From Rhodoferax antarcticus ANT.BR (GTDB lineage: Bacteria > Pseudomonadota > Gammaproteobacteria > Burkholderiales > Burkholderiaceae_C): 64,000 nucleotides of DNA. Shown piece by piece: positions 24,941-35,831 of the stretch. The translations under genes were made by a program, and so were the position numbers. Where the stretch lies: NCBI RefSeq assembly GCF_001938565.1, contig NZ_MSYM01000013.1:63496-127495 (forward strand), written 5' to 3'. The notes below the pieces were generated by a model. That model was not told the origin of the DNA. It did no database searches and saw only the letters and a program-made list of their open reading frames with translations. The number at the start of each line of letters is the position of its first letter. Within the stretch, counting starts at the first letter, position 1.

Positions 24941-26050
24941 ATGGCCCATACCCATCAAGACAACGCGGTGGCACCAGCCGCTGCCGAAACCAGCAAGACC
25001 CAAACACCAGAGCCGCGCCTGACCAGCCTGTCGCATGGCGGTGGCTGTGGTTGCAAGATTGCACCAGGCGTGTTGTCGAGCATTCTCAAAGGTACCACGG
25101 CCATGCCCATCCCCAAAGAGCTGCTGGTGGGCATCGAGACCGCTGACGACGCGGCCGTGTACCAGCTCAATGAGCACCAGGCGCTGATTGCCACCACCGA
25201 CTTTTTCATGCCCATCGTCGATGACCCGTTTGACTTTGGCCGCATCGCCGCCACCAACGCCATCAGTGACGTGTATGCCATGGGCGGCACACCGATCATG
25301 GCGCTGGCGCTGGTGGGTATGCCGATCAAGGTGTTGTCGATCGAGACTATCGGCAAAATTCTGGAGGGCGGTGCCAGCGTCTGCCGCGCCGCAGGCATCC
25401 CGATTGCGGGCGGCCACACCATCGACTCGGTCGAGCCGATTTACGGGCTGGTGGCTCTCGGCCTGGTGCACCCCAGCCGCGTCAAGAAAAACGCCAGCGC
25501 CCAAGTGGGTGACAAACTGGTGCTGGGCAAGCCGATTGGCGTGGGCATCTTGTCGGCAGCGCTTAAAAAGAGCAACCTGGACGCAGCTGGCTACGCGCAG
25601 ATGATCGCCGTGACCACCCAGCTCAATACACCCGGCCCGGTGTTGGCCGCGCTGCCCGGCGTGCATGCCATGACCGACGTCACCGGCTTTGGCCTGGCCG
25701 GGCACGCACTGGAAATTGCGCGTGGTGCGGCAGTCACCGTCACGCTGGACTGGCAGAGCGTGCCCTTGTTGGCAGGGGTGCAAGAGCTGGCGGCGGCGGG
25801 CAATGTCACGGGTGCTTCAGGCAACAACTGGGCGGCGTATGGGGCTGAGGTGGGGCTACCGGCAGATTTTTCGGCAGTGCAGCGCGCACTGCTCAGCGAC
25901 CCGCAAACCAGCGGTGGTTTGCTGGTGACCTGTGCGCCCGACGCGGTAGACGCGGTGCTGGCGGTCTTCAAGCAGCAGGGTTTTGAGTCGGCGTGTGTGG
26001 TAGGTGAAGTCACCCCGGCTACCGACAGCGCGAAGCTGGTGTTGCGTTGA
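24941..26050 (+). CDS. selD: selenide, water dikinase
   Basis: Enzyme of 369 residues that makes selenophosphate from selenide and ATP for selenocysteine and 2-selenouridine synthesis. The active-site motif GGCGCK is present with Cys36 and Lys39, corresponding to Cys17 and Lys20 of the E. coli enzyme, so this is the Cys rather than the Sec form. Conserved ATP-binding segments follow (TTDFFMPIVDDP, AGGHTIDS, TDVTGFGLAGHALE and SDPQTSGGLL). An N-terminal extension of about 20 residues is variable. ATG 24941 has AGGA upstream. The usual neighbour mnmH is not in the window, but a SelD-associated FAD oxidoreductase converges on it. Confidence 0.95.
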   Translation: MAHTHQDNAVAPAAAETSKTQTPEPRLTSLSHGGGCGCKIAPGVLSSILKGTTAMPIPKELLVGIETADDAAVYQLNEHQALIATTDFFMPIVDDPFDFGRIAATNAISDVYAMGGTPIMALALVGMPIKVLSIETIGKILEGGASVCRAAGIPIAGGHTIDSVEPIYGLVALGLVHPSRVKKNASAQVGDKLVLGKPIGVGILSAALKKSNLDAAGYAQMIAVTTQLNTPGPVLAALPGVHAMTDVTGFGLAGHALEIARGAAVTVTLDWQSVPLLAGVQELAAAGNVTGASGNNWAAYGAEVGLPADFSAVQRALLSDPQTSGGLLVTCAPDAVDAVLAVFKQQGFESACVVGEVTPATDSAKLVLR

Positions 26051-26140
26051 AGCGAGAAAGTTCGCGCGGGCATGAGCGCAAATTGTCCGCCGGGCGCTAT
26101 GCGTCTAAGAAGTCACGCCAAGTGAACTGTCTCGGTTGAA

Positions 26141-26187
26141 GTTGGCTGGGCGCTTTGTTGCTGCCGTAAAAGACGCTCAGCCATCAA
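26141..26187. terminator. hairpin between selD and the FAD oxidoreductase
   Basis: Arms TTGGCTGGGCGCTTT and AAAGACGCTCAGCCA pair with two mismatches around a loop of about 10 bases. It may terminate selD transcription, although there is no long T-run. Confidence 0.4.
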
Positions 26188-26210
26188 CCTATTTGCTATG
26201 CTAATAATAG

Positions 26211-26258
26211 CTACTTGCGCATATACATAAAGGGTTAGAAGCCAATTTCTTATATAAA
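26211..26258 (+). repeat. interspersed repeat copy 4
   Basis: AATAGCTACTTGCGCATATA, then CATAAAGGGTTAGAAGCCAA, in the gap between selD and the converging FAD oxidoreductase gene. Confidence 0.75.
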
Positions 26259-26343
26259 ATCGTTAAACGCCAGACTTTGCTCCGAATGGCAGTTGTTGGG
26301 GGCCTGCTACAGCCATGCAGGTCTGGCGACCCTGGCGGATTCC

Positions 26344-27456
26344 TCACGGCTGCGCCGGGCCGCTGTATTTCTGGATAAAGCCGCGGTCAATGCGGTCTTT
26401 GAGCCACCACACCCATTTCCCCTCGGCAGACCAGCCGCCCCAGCTGGCGATGGCGTATTTTTCGCCGCAGGCCAGCAGGTTTAGTGTTTTGGTCTGCGGG
26501 ATGTAGGGATTGGGCTCCTCGCCTGTCAGCACGGCGCGCAGGTTGGCAGCCAGCGGCACGCCGGCGCGCACGGCATACACGCCGCTGCGCGCCACGGGTC
26601 GATCCACGCGGCTCGACACATCGCCTGCGGCAAATACCGCTGGGTGGCTGGTGCTGCGCTGAAACTCGTCTACCGCGATAAAACCTTGCTTGTCGAGCGC
26701 CAGGGCGCTGCCCTGCAGCCAGCTTGGCGCCTGCGCACCGATGGCCATCAGCGGCACGTCGCAGGCCAGTTGGCCACCGTTGCCCAACGCAACTTCGGCT
26801 ACGCTGATGCCAGTGGCTTGCTCCTGAATCACGCTGATGTGGCGCTTTTTCAAGGCCCGTTTGATGCGCGCCTGCACCTTGTCCGAATAATTGGCGCCCA
26901 CCAGCGCGTCACCCGCCACCAGCGTGACCGACGAGCTTGGCAGCCGGTGCGCCACCGCGCACGCCAGCTCGATGCCGGCCGCGCCGCCGCCAAGCACCGC
27001 CACCCGCAGCGCCTTGGTGCCAGCCAGCGCCACCACTTGCGGCCAGAGCGCGCCAAAGGCCTCGATGGGGCGCACAAACAGCGCATGTTCGCGTGCACCT
27101 GGCATCATCTGCTCGATCTTCTCGCGGTTTTGCACGGCACCGGTGTTGACCGACAGCAGGTCAAACGCCATCAGGCTGCCGTCGTCCAGAGTGACGGTGC
27201 GCGCATCGGCGTCCAGCGCCACAGCGCTGCGCTGCAGCCACTGCACGCCACTATGGGCTAGCCAGGGCGCGAGGTTGATCACGCAGTCTTCCAGCGCGTA
27301 ATGCCCCGCCACAAAACCCGGCACCATGCCCGAGTAAAGCTGGCGCGGATAGGGCGCCACCAGCGTGATCTGCACCCCGGCCAGTGGCTGCGCCGCCAGC
27401 GTCGAGAGCATGTGCACGTGGGCATGGCCGGCGCCCAGCATCACCAGATGTTTCAT
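26344..27456 (-). CDS. SelD-associated FAD-dependent NADH-dehydrogenase-like oxidoreductase
   Basis: Protein of 370 residues of the pyridine-nucleotide disulfide/NDH-2-like family. The FAD site is GAGHAHVHML at the N-terminus, the NAD site VAVLGGGAAGIELACAVA near residue 160 and the second FAD segment PAVFAAGDVSS near residue 285. The GHAHVH motif is the form I associate with the oxidoreductase that is fused to the N-terminus of SelD in some bacteria and eukaryotes. Here it is a separate gene that converges on selD, supporting a role in selenium metabolism, perhaps selenide supply. The quinone-binding C-terminus of true NDH-2 is short. Confidence 0.82.
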   Translation of the reverse strand: MKHLVMLGAGHAHVHMLSTLAAQPLAGVQITLVAPYPRQLYSGMVPGFVAGHYALEDCVINLAPWLAHSGVQWLQRSAVALDADARTVTLDDGSLMAFDLLSVNTGAVQNREKIEQMMPGAREHALFVRPIEAFGALWPQVVALAGTKALRVAVLGGGAAGIELACAVAHRLPSSSVTLVAGDALVGANYSDKVQARIKRALKKRHISVIQEQATGISVAEVALGNGGQLACDVPLMAIGAQAPSWLQGSALALDKQGFIAVDEFQRSTSHPAVFAAGDVSSRVDRPVARSGVYAVRAGVPLAANLRAVLTGEEPNPYIPQTKTLNLLACGEKYAIASWGGWSAEGKWVWWLKDRIDRGFIQKYSGPAQP

Positions 27457-27489
27457 CGGTCAACCTTCTTCAATTTAGCCAATCCAGCA

Positions 27490-28329
27490 TCAGTCAACCC
27501 AACGCAGGCGGGCCAGATAAGCGCTGCTGGCACCGCCGGTGTTGTCGCTGTCAGCGCCAACTGCAATCGCCACCACCGGCGGCATCACGGCGCTCTCGGC
27601 GCCAAACAGGCTGGCAAAGTCGTCTGCAATGCGCCTGCGCTGGGTCACCCATTGTCCGGTGGCCGTCTCGGTGCCGTTGAGCACGATGTAGCGCACCCGC
27701 GCGCTGTAGGGGTTGGCGCCGCGTGTACCCGCCGGGTAGCGGCTGTCCCACAGGTAACACAGCGTGGCGCTGGGCAGGTCTTGCCCGGTGGCAGAGCGCG
27801 CCAGCGACAGGGCGGCGCGTTGAAAGAAGGGGATGTCGGTCAGCGGCTGGTCAAACATCACGCACACCTTCAGCGCGGCATCGTCACCGGCTTTGGTGCT
27901 GATGTCAGCCAGCGGCAGACCTTGCGCCAGCTGCCAGCGCCAGGCCAACTCGGCAGGGGCAGGCCCGCTCCAGGGGTGGGTTAACACGCCGTAAGACTTC
28001 TGGGTGACGAGCCGCAGCGCAGGCTCGCCCAGCACGGTGGTCAGGTCAAATTGGCTCAGCGGAAATTTGTTACCCGGCAAGCCGCTTACGCGCCAGGCTG
28101 GGTTCAGGCTGGCGGGGGTGCTGGCTTCAAAAGGTGCCAGTTGGCGTTTGGGTGTTGCGCTTGCCGTTGGCAGTGTGCTGGCTGGTGCGCTCGTTGCTGG
28201 TGGCGGCAAAGATTGAGAAAAAACGGCTGTAGCCCAAGTAAACAAAGCGCAGATAGCTATAATATACAGAGCATATGTCCGGCAGAGATCGCTCAAAGTT
28301 GCCAGAGGTCGAGGCCGTGTCTTGTTCAC
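27490..28329 (-). CDS. DUF3047 domain protein, secreted
   Basis: Protein of 279 residues with a Sec signal peptide and a DUF3047 domain (LAWRWQLAQGLPLADIST, then KAGDDAALKVCVMFD and YIVLNGTETATGQW). I use GTG 28329 because the open frame upstream runs through tRNA-Pro and its terminator. Residues 22-36 (YIIAICALFTWATAV), the signal core, are encoded by a copy of the interspersed repeat. A Pro/Ala/Ser/Thr linker follows the signal. The function of DUF3047 is unknown; a periplasmic or envelope role is inferred from the signal only. The gap to the FAD oxidoreductase gene on the same strand is 33 bases. Confidence 0.78.
   Translation of the reverse strand: MNKTRPRPLATLSDLCRTYALYIIAICALFTWATAVFSQSLPPPATSAPASTLPTASATPKRQLAPFEASTPASLNPAWRVSGLPGNKFPLSQFDLTTVLGEPALRLVTQKSYGVLTHPWSGPAPAELAWRWQLAQGLPLADISTKAGDDAALKVCVMFDQPLTDIPFFQRAALSLARSATGQDLPSATLCYLWDSRYPAGTRGANPYSARVRYIVLNGTETATGQWVTQRRRIADDFASLFGAESAVMPPVVAIAVGADSDNTGGASSAYLARLRWVD
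28218..28263 (-). repeat. interspersed repeat copy 5 (inside DUF3047 signal peptide)
   Basis: On the minus strand: TATAGCTATCTGCGCTTTGT, then TTACTTGGGCTACAGCCG. It lies in frame and in the same phase as copies 1 and 3. Confidence 0.72.
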
Positions 28330-28349
28330 ATTGAGCCTATTTAAAGCAA

Positions 28350-28382
28350 AACGGGTTAGCGGCAAAATTGCGCTAACCCGTT
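28350..28382 (-). terminator. terminator of tRNA-Pro
   Basis: Perfect 12-bp stem AACGGGTTAGCG (28350-28361) / CGCTAACCCGTT (28371-28382) with a 9-base loop, followed on the minus strand by a T-rich stretch. It lies 9 bases from the tRNA 3' end. Confidence 0.85.
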
Positions 28383-28390
28383 GATTTATA

Positions 28391-28467
<77 letters not shown>

Positions 28468-28488
28468 AAATGCCAGACTGAGGGAGCG

Positions 28489-29496
28489 CTAGGTTTGTCG
28501 ATCCAAAAGTTGGGCTGCCAATTGTATCAAACACGTCCTGTGGGGGCTGTCGGGCAATTGTTCTGCGGCGGCGATGGCTCGGGCGGCTTCGTCGCTGGCG
28601 GCCTTGCGGGCCACATCCAGTGCGCCAGTGGCTCTGACGATGGCCACCACCTGCTCGATGGCGTCCACATCGCCGTTTTCGATGGCGAGTTTGACCACCT
28701 CGCGCTGCTCGGCATTGCCGCGTTGCATGGCGGCAATCAGCGGCAGGGTGGCTTTGCCTTCGCGCAGGTCGTCGCCCAGGTTCTTGCCCATCAGGGCCGC
28801 GTCGCCGGTGTAGTCCAGCACGTCGTCAATCACCTGAAAGGCCGTGCCAAGCGCTTGCCCGTAATGCGCGCAGGCGGTTTCAATCTCGGGGCTGGCGCCC
28901 GCCAGAATGGCGCCCACGCGGGCACTGGCTTCAAACAGCTTCGCCGTCTTGGAACGGATGACGTGCAGGTAGCCCTCTTCGTCCAGATCGGCGTTGTGCA
29001 TGTTCATCAACTGCAACACTTCACCTTCTGAGATCACGGTGGTTGCTTCAGAAAGAACGCTCATGACGCGCATGCTGCCCACATCCACCATCATCTGGAA
29101 GGCGCGGGAGTACAAAAAGTCGCCCACCAACACGCTGGCCGGGTTGCCAAAGGTGATATTTGCGGTGGCGTTACCGCGCCGCAGAGAGGAGTCGTCCACC
29201 ACGTCGTCGTGTAGCAGGGTGGCGGTGTGAATGAACTCCACCACGGCTGCCAATGTGAACCGCTCTGGCCCGGTGAACCCCAGCGCGCCACTCACCAGCA
29301 ACAGCAGTGTGGGACGCAAACGCTTGCCCCCTGCGGTAATGATGTAGCGTGAAACCTGCCCTATCAATGGCACGCCAGAGTCCAGGCGTTGCCGAATGAA
29401 AAGATCGACCTCGCGCATGTCAGGCGCGATGACCGATAGCAAAGTGGATGGGGAGGTGTTGGAGGCTTGCAAGACGGTTGACTCAATAATTTCCAC
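28489..29496 (-). CDS. ispB: octaprenyl diphosphate synthase
   Basis: Trans-isoprenyl diphosphate synthase of 335 residues that makes the side chain of ubiquinone. The first aspartate-rich motif is [15 protein letters not shown] and the second [19 protein letters not shown] binds the substrate diphosphate. The product length (C40) is inferred from the family in beta-proteobacteria. It is divergent from rplU across a gap of about 175 bases, the standard ispB / rplU-rpmA arrangement, and lies just upstream of tRNA-Pro on the same strand. Confidence 0.93.
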   Translation of the reverse strand: MEIIESTVLQASNTSPSTLLSVIAPDMREVDLFIRQRLDSGVPLIGQVSRYIITAGGKRLRPTLLLLVSGALGFTGPERFTLAAVVEFIHTATLLHDDVVDDSSLRRGNATANITFGNPASVLVGDFLYSRAFQMMVDVGSMRVMSVLSEATTVISEGEVLQLMNMHNADLDEEGYLHVIRSKTAKLFEASARVGAILAGASPEIETACAHYGQALGTAFQVIDDVLDYTGDAALMGKNLGDDLREGKATLPLIAAMQRGNAEQREVVKLAIENGDVDAIEQVVAIVRATGALDVARKAASDEAARAIAAAEQLPDSPHRTCLIQLAAQLLDRQT

Positions 29497-29613
29497 AGAT
29501 TATAGAAAGCTCCCCGAAGCAAGCCGACAGCCTCTGTAAAAGAGGCCCCAGGTGGGCGCTCTGCGTTGTCAGGCAGCTTCAGTTGCGGCTTCAGAGAGTC
29601 TTGAGAGAGCCTG

Positions 29614-29622
29614 TGCGATAAT
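29614..29622 (+). promoter_or_regulatory. candidate extended -10 promoter for rplU
   Basis: TGCGATAAT lies 50 bases upstream of the rplU start, with no good -35 box at the right distance. It would serve the rplU-rpmA pair. Visual prediction only. Confidence 0.35.
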
Positions 29623-29672
29623 GTTGGGCTTCGCGAAAATCCGTTCGTGGAGATCTATACAAAGAGGTTCAT

Positions 29673-29984
29673 ATGTACGCGGTCATAAAAACCGGTGGCA
29701 AACAATACAGAGTTGCTGCTGGCGAAAAAATTAAAGTAGAACAGATTGCTGCGGACGTTGGCCAAGAGATTGTGTTTGACCAGGTTCTGGCGGTCGGTAG
29801 CGGCGCAGAGTTGAAGGTTGGCACACCCTTGGTGTCCGGCGCAACAGTCAGTGTCACAGTTTTGGCACATGGTAAGCACGACAAGGTTCACATTTTCAAA
29901 ATGCGTCGTCGCAAGCACTATCAAAAACGGCAAGGGCATCGCCAGCAGTTCACCGAACTGCTGATCGGCGCCATAACGGCATAA
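29673..29984 (+). CDS. rplU: 50S ribosomal protein L21
   Basis: Ribosomal protein of 103 residues that binds 23S rRNA. The full family pattern is present, from [20 protein letters not shown] through [12 protein letters not shown] to the basic [17 protein letters not shown] segment. AGAGG precedes the ATG. It is 11 bases upstream of rpmA and co-transcribed with it. The sequence shows no irregularity. Confidence 0.98.
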   Translation: MYAVIKTGGKQYRVAAGEKIKVEQIAADVGQEIVFDQVLAVGSGAELKVGTPLVSGATVSVTVLAHGKHDKVHIFKMRRRKHYQKRQGHRQQFTELLIGAITA

Positions 29985-29995
29985 GGAGCTGAGTC

Positions 29996-30256
29996 ATGGC
30001 ACAAAAAAAAGGCGGCGGCTCGACGCGAAACGGGCGTGATTCCAAGCCCAAGATGCTCGGTGTGAAGAAGTTCGGTGGTGAACTGATCAGCTCCGGCGCG
30101 ATCATCGTGCGCCAGCGTGGCACGCAATTCCACCCCGGCACCAATGTCGGCATCGGCAAGGACCACACGCTGTTTGCCTTGGTCGAAGGCAATGTGTGTT
30201 TTGAAGTCAAAGGCGCGATGAACCGCCGCACCGTGAGCGTGACGGCAGCCGCTTAA
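29996..30256 (+). CDS. rpmA: 50S ribosomal protein L27
   Basis: Ribosomal protein of 86 residues near the peptidyl-transferase centre. It starts [19 protein letters not shown], so it has the Gram-negative type of N-terminus without a cleaved extension. GGAG lies 8 bases upstream of the ATG. A terminator follows, separating it from obgE. Confidence 0.98.
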   Translation: MAQKKGGGSTRNGRDSKPKMLGVKKFGGELISSGAIIVRQRGTQFHPGTNVGIGKDHTLFALVEGNVCFEVKGAMNRRTVSVTAAA

Positions 30257-30280
30257 CAGGCCGGTTATTCCCCTCACAAG

Positions 30281-30306
30281 ACCCTGCGCTCGACGCGGGG
30301 TTTTTT
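30281..30306 (+). terminator. terminator of rplU-rpmA
   Basis: Stem CCCTGCG / CGCGGGG (one T-G pair) with a 5-base loop, followed by six T (30301-30306). Confidence 0.85.
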
Positions 30307-30382
30307 ATTTCTGCAACTTGGGCGCAGCAGGCCTGTCGCCAAACGCAGCGAAGATCAGGCTTCCTGACGCCAAGTAAAATGA

Positions 30383-31516
<1,134 letters not shown>

Positions 31517-31526
31517 TTGCTATTTA

Positions 31527-31573
31527 TTTAATAGCTGCTTGCGCATATCTAATAAGGGCTAGAGCCTGAAAAT
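31527..31573 (+). repeat. interspersed repeat copy 6, abutting the proB start
   Basis: AATAGCTGCTTGCGCATATC, then TAATAAGGGCTAGAGCCTGA, ending at the proB ATG (31572). It therefore supplies the whole ribosome-binding region of proB. Confidence 0.8.
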
Positions 31574-32708
31574 GCTTAAAGAATTTGATGCCTCCATCCT
31601 GCGCGATGCACGCCGTGTGGTGGTCAAGGTGGGCTCCAGCCTGGTCACCAACGAAGGCCGGGGTCTGGACGAAGCCGCTATTGGTGAATGGTGCCGCCAG
31701 ATGTCGCTGTTGGTGCGCGAGGGCCGCGAAGTCATCATGGTGTCTAGCGGGGCGATTGCCGAAGGCATGAAGCGCTTGGGCTGGACCACCCGCCCGCGTG
31801 AAGTCCATGAGTTGCAAGCGGCGGCTGCCGTTGGGCAAATGGGCTTGGCGCAGATGTATGAGACCAAGCTGCGTGAAAACGGCCTGGGTAGCGCTCAGGT
31901 GCTGCTGACCCATGCTGACCTGGCCGACCGTGAGCGCTACCTCAATGCCCGCTCCACGCTGCTGACCTTGCTCAAACTCGGTGTGCTGCCGGTCATCAAC
32001 GAAAACGATACGGTGGTGAACGACGAAATCAAGTTTGGTGATAACGACACGTTGGGTGCGCTGGTGGCGAACCTGGTGGAAGCCGATGCGCTGGTGATCC
32101 TCACCGACCAACAAGGTCTCTACACCGCCGACCCGCGCAAAGACCCCACCGCGCAGTTCGTCCATGTGGCGCAAGCCGGTGACGCGGCGCTGGAGGCGAT
32201 GGCGGGTGGTGCGGGCTCCAGCCTGGGCCGTGGCGGCATGATCACCAAAATTCTGGCCGCCAAGCGCGCGGCATGCTCCGGTGCCTCTACCGTGATTGCC
32301 TGGGGTCGTGAGCCGGATGCGTTGCTGCGCCTGTGCCGGGGTGAATCCATTGGTACTTTATTGATAGCACCGACGCAAAAAACGCAGGCGCGTAAGCAGT
32401 GGATTGCCGACCACCTGCAGATGAAGGGTTCCGTCACGGTGGATGCTGGTGCGGTACACAAACTGCGCAGCGACGGCTCAAGCCTGCTGCCCATTGGGAT
32501 GACGGCGGTAGAGGGTGGCTTTTCACGCGGCGATGTGATTGCCATTCGCTCGGACGACGGCGTTGAAGTGGCGCGCGGTCTGGCCAATTACGCCAGTGCC
32601 GAAGCCCGCCTGATTTGTCGCAAGCCCTCCAGCCAGTTCGAAAAACTGCTGGGTTATTCGGCTGAACCCGAGATGGTGCACCGTGACAATATGGTGCTCA
32701 GCCGCTGA
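31572..32708 (+). CDS. proB: glutamate 5-kinase
   Basis: Enzyme of 378 residues for the first step of proline synthesis. The amino-acid kinase domain (residues about 12-260) shows [28 protein letters not shown] and [14 protein letters not shown]-terminal PUA domain follows ([13 protein letters not shown] to [11 protein letters not shown]). Feedback inhibition by proline is expected from the family. A repeat copy ends at the ATG, so a normal Shine-Dalgarno is missing; AAGGGCTAGAG inside the repeat is the closest match, at about 15 bases. Confidence 0.95.
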   Translation: MLKEFDASILRDARRVVVKVGSSLVTNEGRGLDEAAIGEWCRQMSLLVREGREVIMVSSGAIAEGMKRLGWTTRPREVHELQAAAAVGQMGLAQMYETKLRENGLGSAQVLLTHADLADRERYLNARSTLLTLLKLGVLPVINENDTVVNDEIKFGDNDTLGALVANLVEADALVILTDQQGLYTADPRKDPTAQFVHVAQAGDAALEAMAGGAGSSLGRGGMITKILAAKRAACSGASTVIAWGREPDALLRLCRGESIGTLLIAPTQKTQARKQWIADHLQMKGSVTVDAGAVHKLRSDGSSLLPIGMTAVEGGFSRGDVIAIRSDDGVEVARGLANYASAEARLICRKPSSQFEKLLGYSAEPEMVHRDNMVLSR

Positions 32709-32809
32709 TGCCATTTCTAAACCATCCCTGTCGCTTCGCCTTGTCAAGCTAAAGCACTGCCTTCGGCTTCGCGCCTAAGCAGGAAGGATTTGGAAACGAA
32801 CAACCACAG

Positions 32810-33319
32810 CTATTTTTTCAGCGCCCTGACGATATCGCCCGGTGTGCTGGCGGCAGTAGCTCGCCCATCGCAGGCCGCCTGCCGCGCAAACACCCAAGCG
32901 TGTTTGGAAGGCAGGTTGTCGGTGAAGCCACGCCATTGCGGCTCAGTCACTATCGACCAGGGGCCTGTGCCGCCGGCGCGGGCGTAGGTCTTGACCTCGC
33001 CGGTGGCACAGCGGATGCCTTCATACATGGCGTTGATCGACCCACCCGCGTTGCGCGCCACCACCACGTAGCGCACGATGCCATCGGGCGAGATGGCCAG
33101 CGTCGCCGGGTCAATACCGAAGGTCAGCGAGACATAGGGCGGCATGGCCAGTGGCAGCAATTTGTCCACGCTGAACGCGGGCGGTGTTGGGGTGTCGGAT
33201 TCTTTCCAGTCTGGGTCGTCTGGCCCGACTTGGGCATGCAGGTGGGTGGCCATCGTCAGGGCCAACGCCCCCAGCAGGGCAGGCGCGCACCAGCGCAGGG
33301 TGCGATTCTTGTCAAACAT
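32810..33319 (-). CDS. CNP1-like family protein, secreted
   Basis: Protein of 169 residues that resembles the CNP1-like family of beta-proteobacteria. A signal peptide ([27 protein letters not shown] core, ending THLHA) precedes a domain with [31 protein letters not shown] and [15 protein letters not shown] chose ATG 33319, which overlaps the upstream rppH by 8 bases and suggests coupling. The function is unknown; the member first described in Neisseria is a cryptic protein. Confidence 0.8.
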   Translation of the reverse strand: MFDKNRTLRWCAPALLGALALTMATHLHAQVGPDDPDWKESDTPTPPAFSVDKLLPLAMPPYVSLTFGIDPATLAISPDGIVRYVVVARNAGGSINAMYEGIRCATGEVKTYARAGGTGPWSIVTEPQWRGFTDNLPSKHAWVFARQAACDGRATAASTPGDIVRALKK

Positions 33320-33929
33320 GCTCGTTTCCAGTGTGTGGATCAGGCTCCCAGCTTCCACCGGGTGGTAAGTCGATATGGCCGGCAGAGGCTTCATCACTGC
33401 CCGATTCCGCGCCAAGCGGACGCAAACCCTGGCGCAAAAAACGGTTACGGTGCTCGTTGCGCGGCAGGTAACGTGCCAGTTCGGTCAGGGCGGTTGAATA
33501 CACCTCGCGCTTGAATTCGACCACAGCGTCCAGTGGTACCCAGTAGTCGTTCCAGCGCCAAGCATCAAATTCCGGATGATCGGTGGCACGCAAGTTCAAA
33601 TCCCAGTCGTGGCCCACCAGTTGCAGCAGAAACCAGATCTGTTTCTGGCCCTTGTAAAAGCCGCGTGAGTCGCGGCGGATAAAACGGTCCGGCACCTCAT
33701 AGCGCAACCAGTCTCGGGTGCGGGCCACGATGCGAACGTGTTCACGTTGCAGCCCAACTTCTTCATGCAGTTCCCGAACCATGGCCTGCTCTGGGGTTTC
33801 ACCCCGATCAATGCCACCTTGCGGAAACTGCCAGGAGTGCGTACGGATACGCTTACCCCAAAACACCTGATTTTTCTGGTTGAGCAGGACGATGCCGACG
33901 TTCGGCCTAAAGCCGTCTCGGTCGAGCAT
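33312..33929 (-). CDS. rppH: RNA pyrophosphohydrolase
   Basis: Nudix hydrolase of 205 residues that removes pyrophosphate from mRNA 5' ends and starts RNase E-dependent decay. The Nudix box [20 protein letters not shown] fills residues 38-57 and is intact. ATG 33929 gives the family start [17 protein letters not shown]. The C-terminal tail after about residue 165 is longer than the E. coli protein and charged. It is divergent from proS. RNase E, its functional partner, is at the right end of this window. Confidence 0.93.
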   Translation of the reverse strand: MLDRDGFRPNVGIVLLNQKNQVFWGKRIRTHSWQFPQGGIDRGETPEQAMVRELHEEVGLQREHVRIVARTRDWLRYEVPDRFIRRDSRGFYKGQKQIWFLLQLVGHDWDLNLRATDHPEFDAWRWNDYWVPLDAVVEFKREVYSTALTELARYLPRNEHRNRFLRQGLRPLGAESGSDEASAGHIDLPPGGSWEPDPHTGNEHV

Positions 33930-34021
33930 AATCAAACCCCAAATTTTTAAATTGTGGCCATTATGCACAGCGTTTGCCTTGCATCAAGAGTGGCGACCCT
34001 GACATACCGCGAATCGCCTCA

Positions 34022-35767
34022 ATGAAAGCTTCTCAATTCTTTATTTCCACCCTCAAAGAGGCACCCGCTGATGCGGAAGTGGTCAGCCACAAGCTAATGA
34101 TGCGCGCTGGCATGATCAAAAAATTAGGCGCCGGCATTTACACCTTGATGCCGATGGGCCTGCGCGTGGTGCAGAAAGTTGAGGCCATCGTGCGTGAGGA
34201 AATGAACCGCGCGGGGGCTGTAGAGCTGTCAATGCCGGTGGTGCAGCCCGCTGAGCTGTGGCAGCAAACCGGCCGTTTCGGGTCGATGGGGCCGGAGTTG
34301 CTGCGCATCGCTGACCGTCACGGCAACGACTTTGTAGTGCAACCGACCAGTGAAGAGGTGGTGACCGACATTGCGCGCCAAGAGATCCGCAGCTACAAAC
34401 AGTTGCCGAAGAATTTTTACCAGATTCAGACCAAGTTTCGCGACGAACGCCGTCCACGGTTTGGTTTGATGCGCGGGCGTGAGTTCGTCATGAAAGACGC
34501 CTACAGCTTTGACCGTGATCAGGCAAGTGCCAAGGCCAGCTACCAAGTGATGGCCAAAGCCTATCGACGCATTTTTGACCGCTTTGGCCTGACCTACCGC
34601 GCCGTGGCGGCCGATAGCGGTGCCATTGGCGGCGATTTGAGCGAAGAGTTCCAGGTAATTGCCGCCACCGGCGAAGACGCCATCGTCTACTGCCCCACGA
34701 GCGACTACGCAGCCAACATGGAAAAAGCCGAAGCGCTGGCGCCTGTCGACCCGCGCAAGGCGGCGTCGCAAGCGATGGTTAAAACGCCAACACCTGGCAT
34801 GGCAACCTGCGCGGATGTCGCAACATTTCTCAACATCCCGCTGTGGAACACCGTCAAATCACTCGTGCTGGCCACCGACGAGACCAACGTAGCCGGTGAA
34901 GTCTGCAAGACACAGGTCTGGTTGCTGCTCTTGCGCGGCGACGACAGCATGAACGAAGTCAAGGTCAGCAAGGTGCCAGGACTCGCTACCAACCGTCGCT
35001 TTGCCACCCTGGCCGAGATTGACGAGCACTTTGGCTGCGAGCCTGGCTATCTGGGGCCGTTGGGCTTGAAAAAGCCTGTCAAACTGGTGGTTGACCGCGA
35101 AGTCGCCGTTTTGGCCGACTGGGTTTGCGGTGCCAACGAGGCTGACTTTCATATCACCGGTGTGAACTGGGGCCGCGACCTGCCAGAGCCCAACTTGGTC
35201 GTGGATATTCGCAACGTGGTAGCGGGCGACCCTTCACCCGACGGGCTGGGCGTGTTGGCCATCGAACGCGGCATTGAGGTGGGTCACGTGTTCTACCTCG
35301 GCACCAAGTACAGCCAGGCGATGAAAGCGACCTTTCTGGATCAGAACGGCAAACCGCAATTCATGGAAATGGGTTGCTACGGCATCGGTATCACTCGTCT
35401 TCCCGCCGCTGCCATTGAGCAAAACCATGACGAGCGCGGCATCATCTGGCCGGACGCACTGGCGCCGTTCACCGTGGTCATCTGCCCGATCAATGCGGAG
35501 CGTTCACCGGACGTCAAGGCCGCCTCCGATGCGCTTTACGCTGAGTTGATGACGGCTGGCGTGGATGTGATGCTGGACGACCGTGGCGAACGCCCAGGGG
35601 CCATGTTTGCCGACTGGGAACTGATCGGTGTGCCACACCGGGTGAATATCGGTGACCGCGCTTTGAAAGAAGGCAATGTGGAGTACCAGCGCCGCCGCGA
35701 AGCAGCCGCTACCGCTGTGCCACTGGCCGATATCGCCAGTGTGCTACTGGGCAACCTGAAGGTGTGA
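34022..35767 (+). CDS. proS: prolyl-tRNA synthetase
   Basis: Class II aminoacyl-tRNA synthetase of 581 residues, bacterial (long) type. Motif 1 is near [23 protein letters not shown], motif 2 [21 protein letters not shown] and motif 3 [17 protein letters not shown]. The editing insertion (YbaK-like domain) lies between motifs 2 and 3, about residues 230-390. The anticodon-binding domain ([10 protein letters not shown] onward) closes the protein. ATG 34022 gives the start [20 protein letters not shown] tRNA-Pro is also present in the window at 28.4 kb. Confidence 0.96.
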   Translation: MKASQFFISTLKEAPADAEVVSHKLMMRAGMIKKLGAGIYTLMPMGLRVVQKVEAIVREEMNRAGAVELSMPVVQPAELWQQTGRFGSMGPELLRIADRHGNDFVVQPTSEEVVTDIARQEIRSYKQLPKNFYQIQTKFRDERRPRFGLMRGREFVMKDAYSFDRDQASAKASYQVMAKAYRRIFDRFGLTYRAVAADSGAIGGDLSEEFQVIAATGEDAIVYCPTSDYAANMEKAEALAPVDPRKAASQAMVKTPTPGMATCADVATFLNIPLWNTVKSLVLATDETNVAGEVCKTQVWLLLLRGDDSMNEVKVSKVPGLATNRRFATLAEIDEHFGCEPGYLGPLGLKKPVKLVVDREVAVLADWVCGANEADFHITGVNWGRDLPEPNLVVDIRNVVAGDPSPDGLGVLAIERGIEVGHVFYLGTKYSQAMKATFLDQNGKPQFMEMGCYGIGITRLPAAAIEQNHDERGIIWPDALAPFTVVICPINAERSPDVKAASDALYAELMTAGVDVMLDDRGERPGAMFADWELIGVPHRVNIGDRALKEGNVEYQRRREAAATAVPLADIASVLLGNLKV

Positions 35768-35831
35768 GTGCCATTTTTGCGTTCGGAGCATCCCACCCCG
35801 GCGGTTTGGTCGGAGGTGCTGAGGTGATGTC

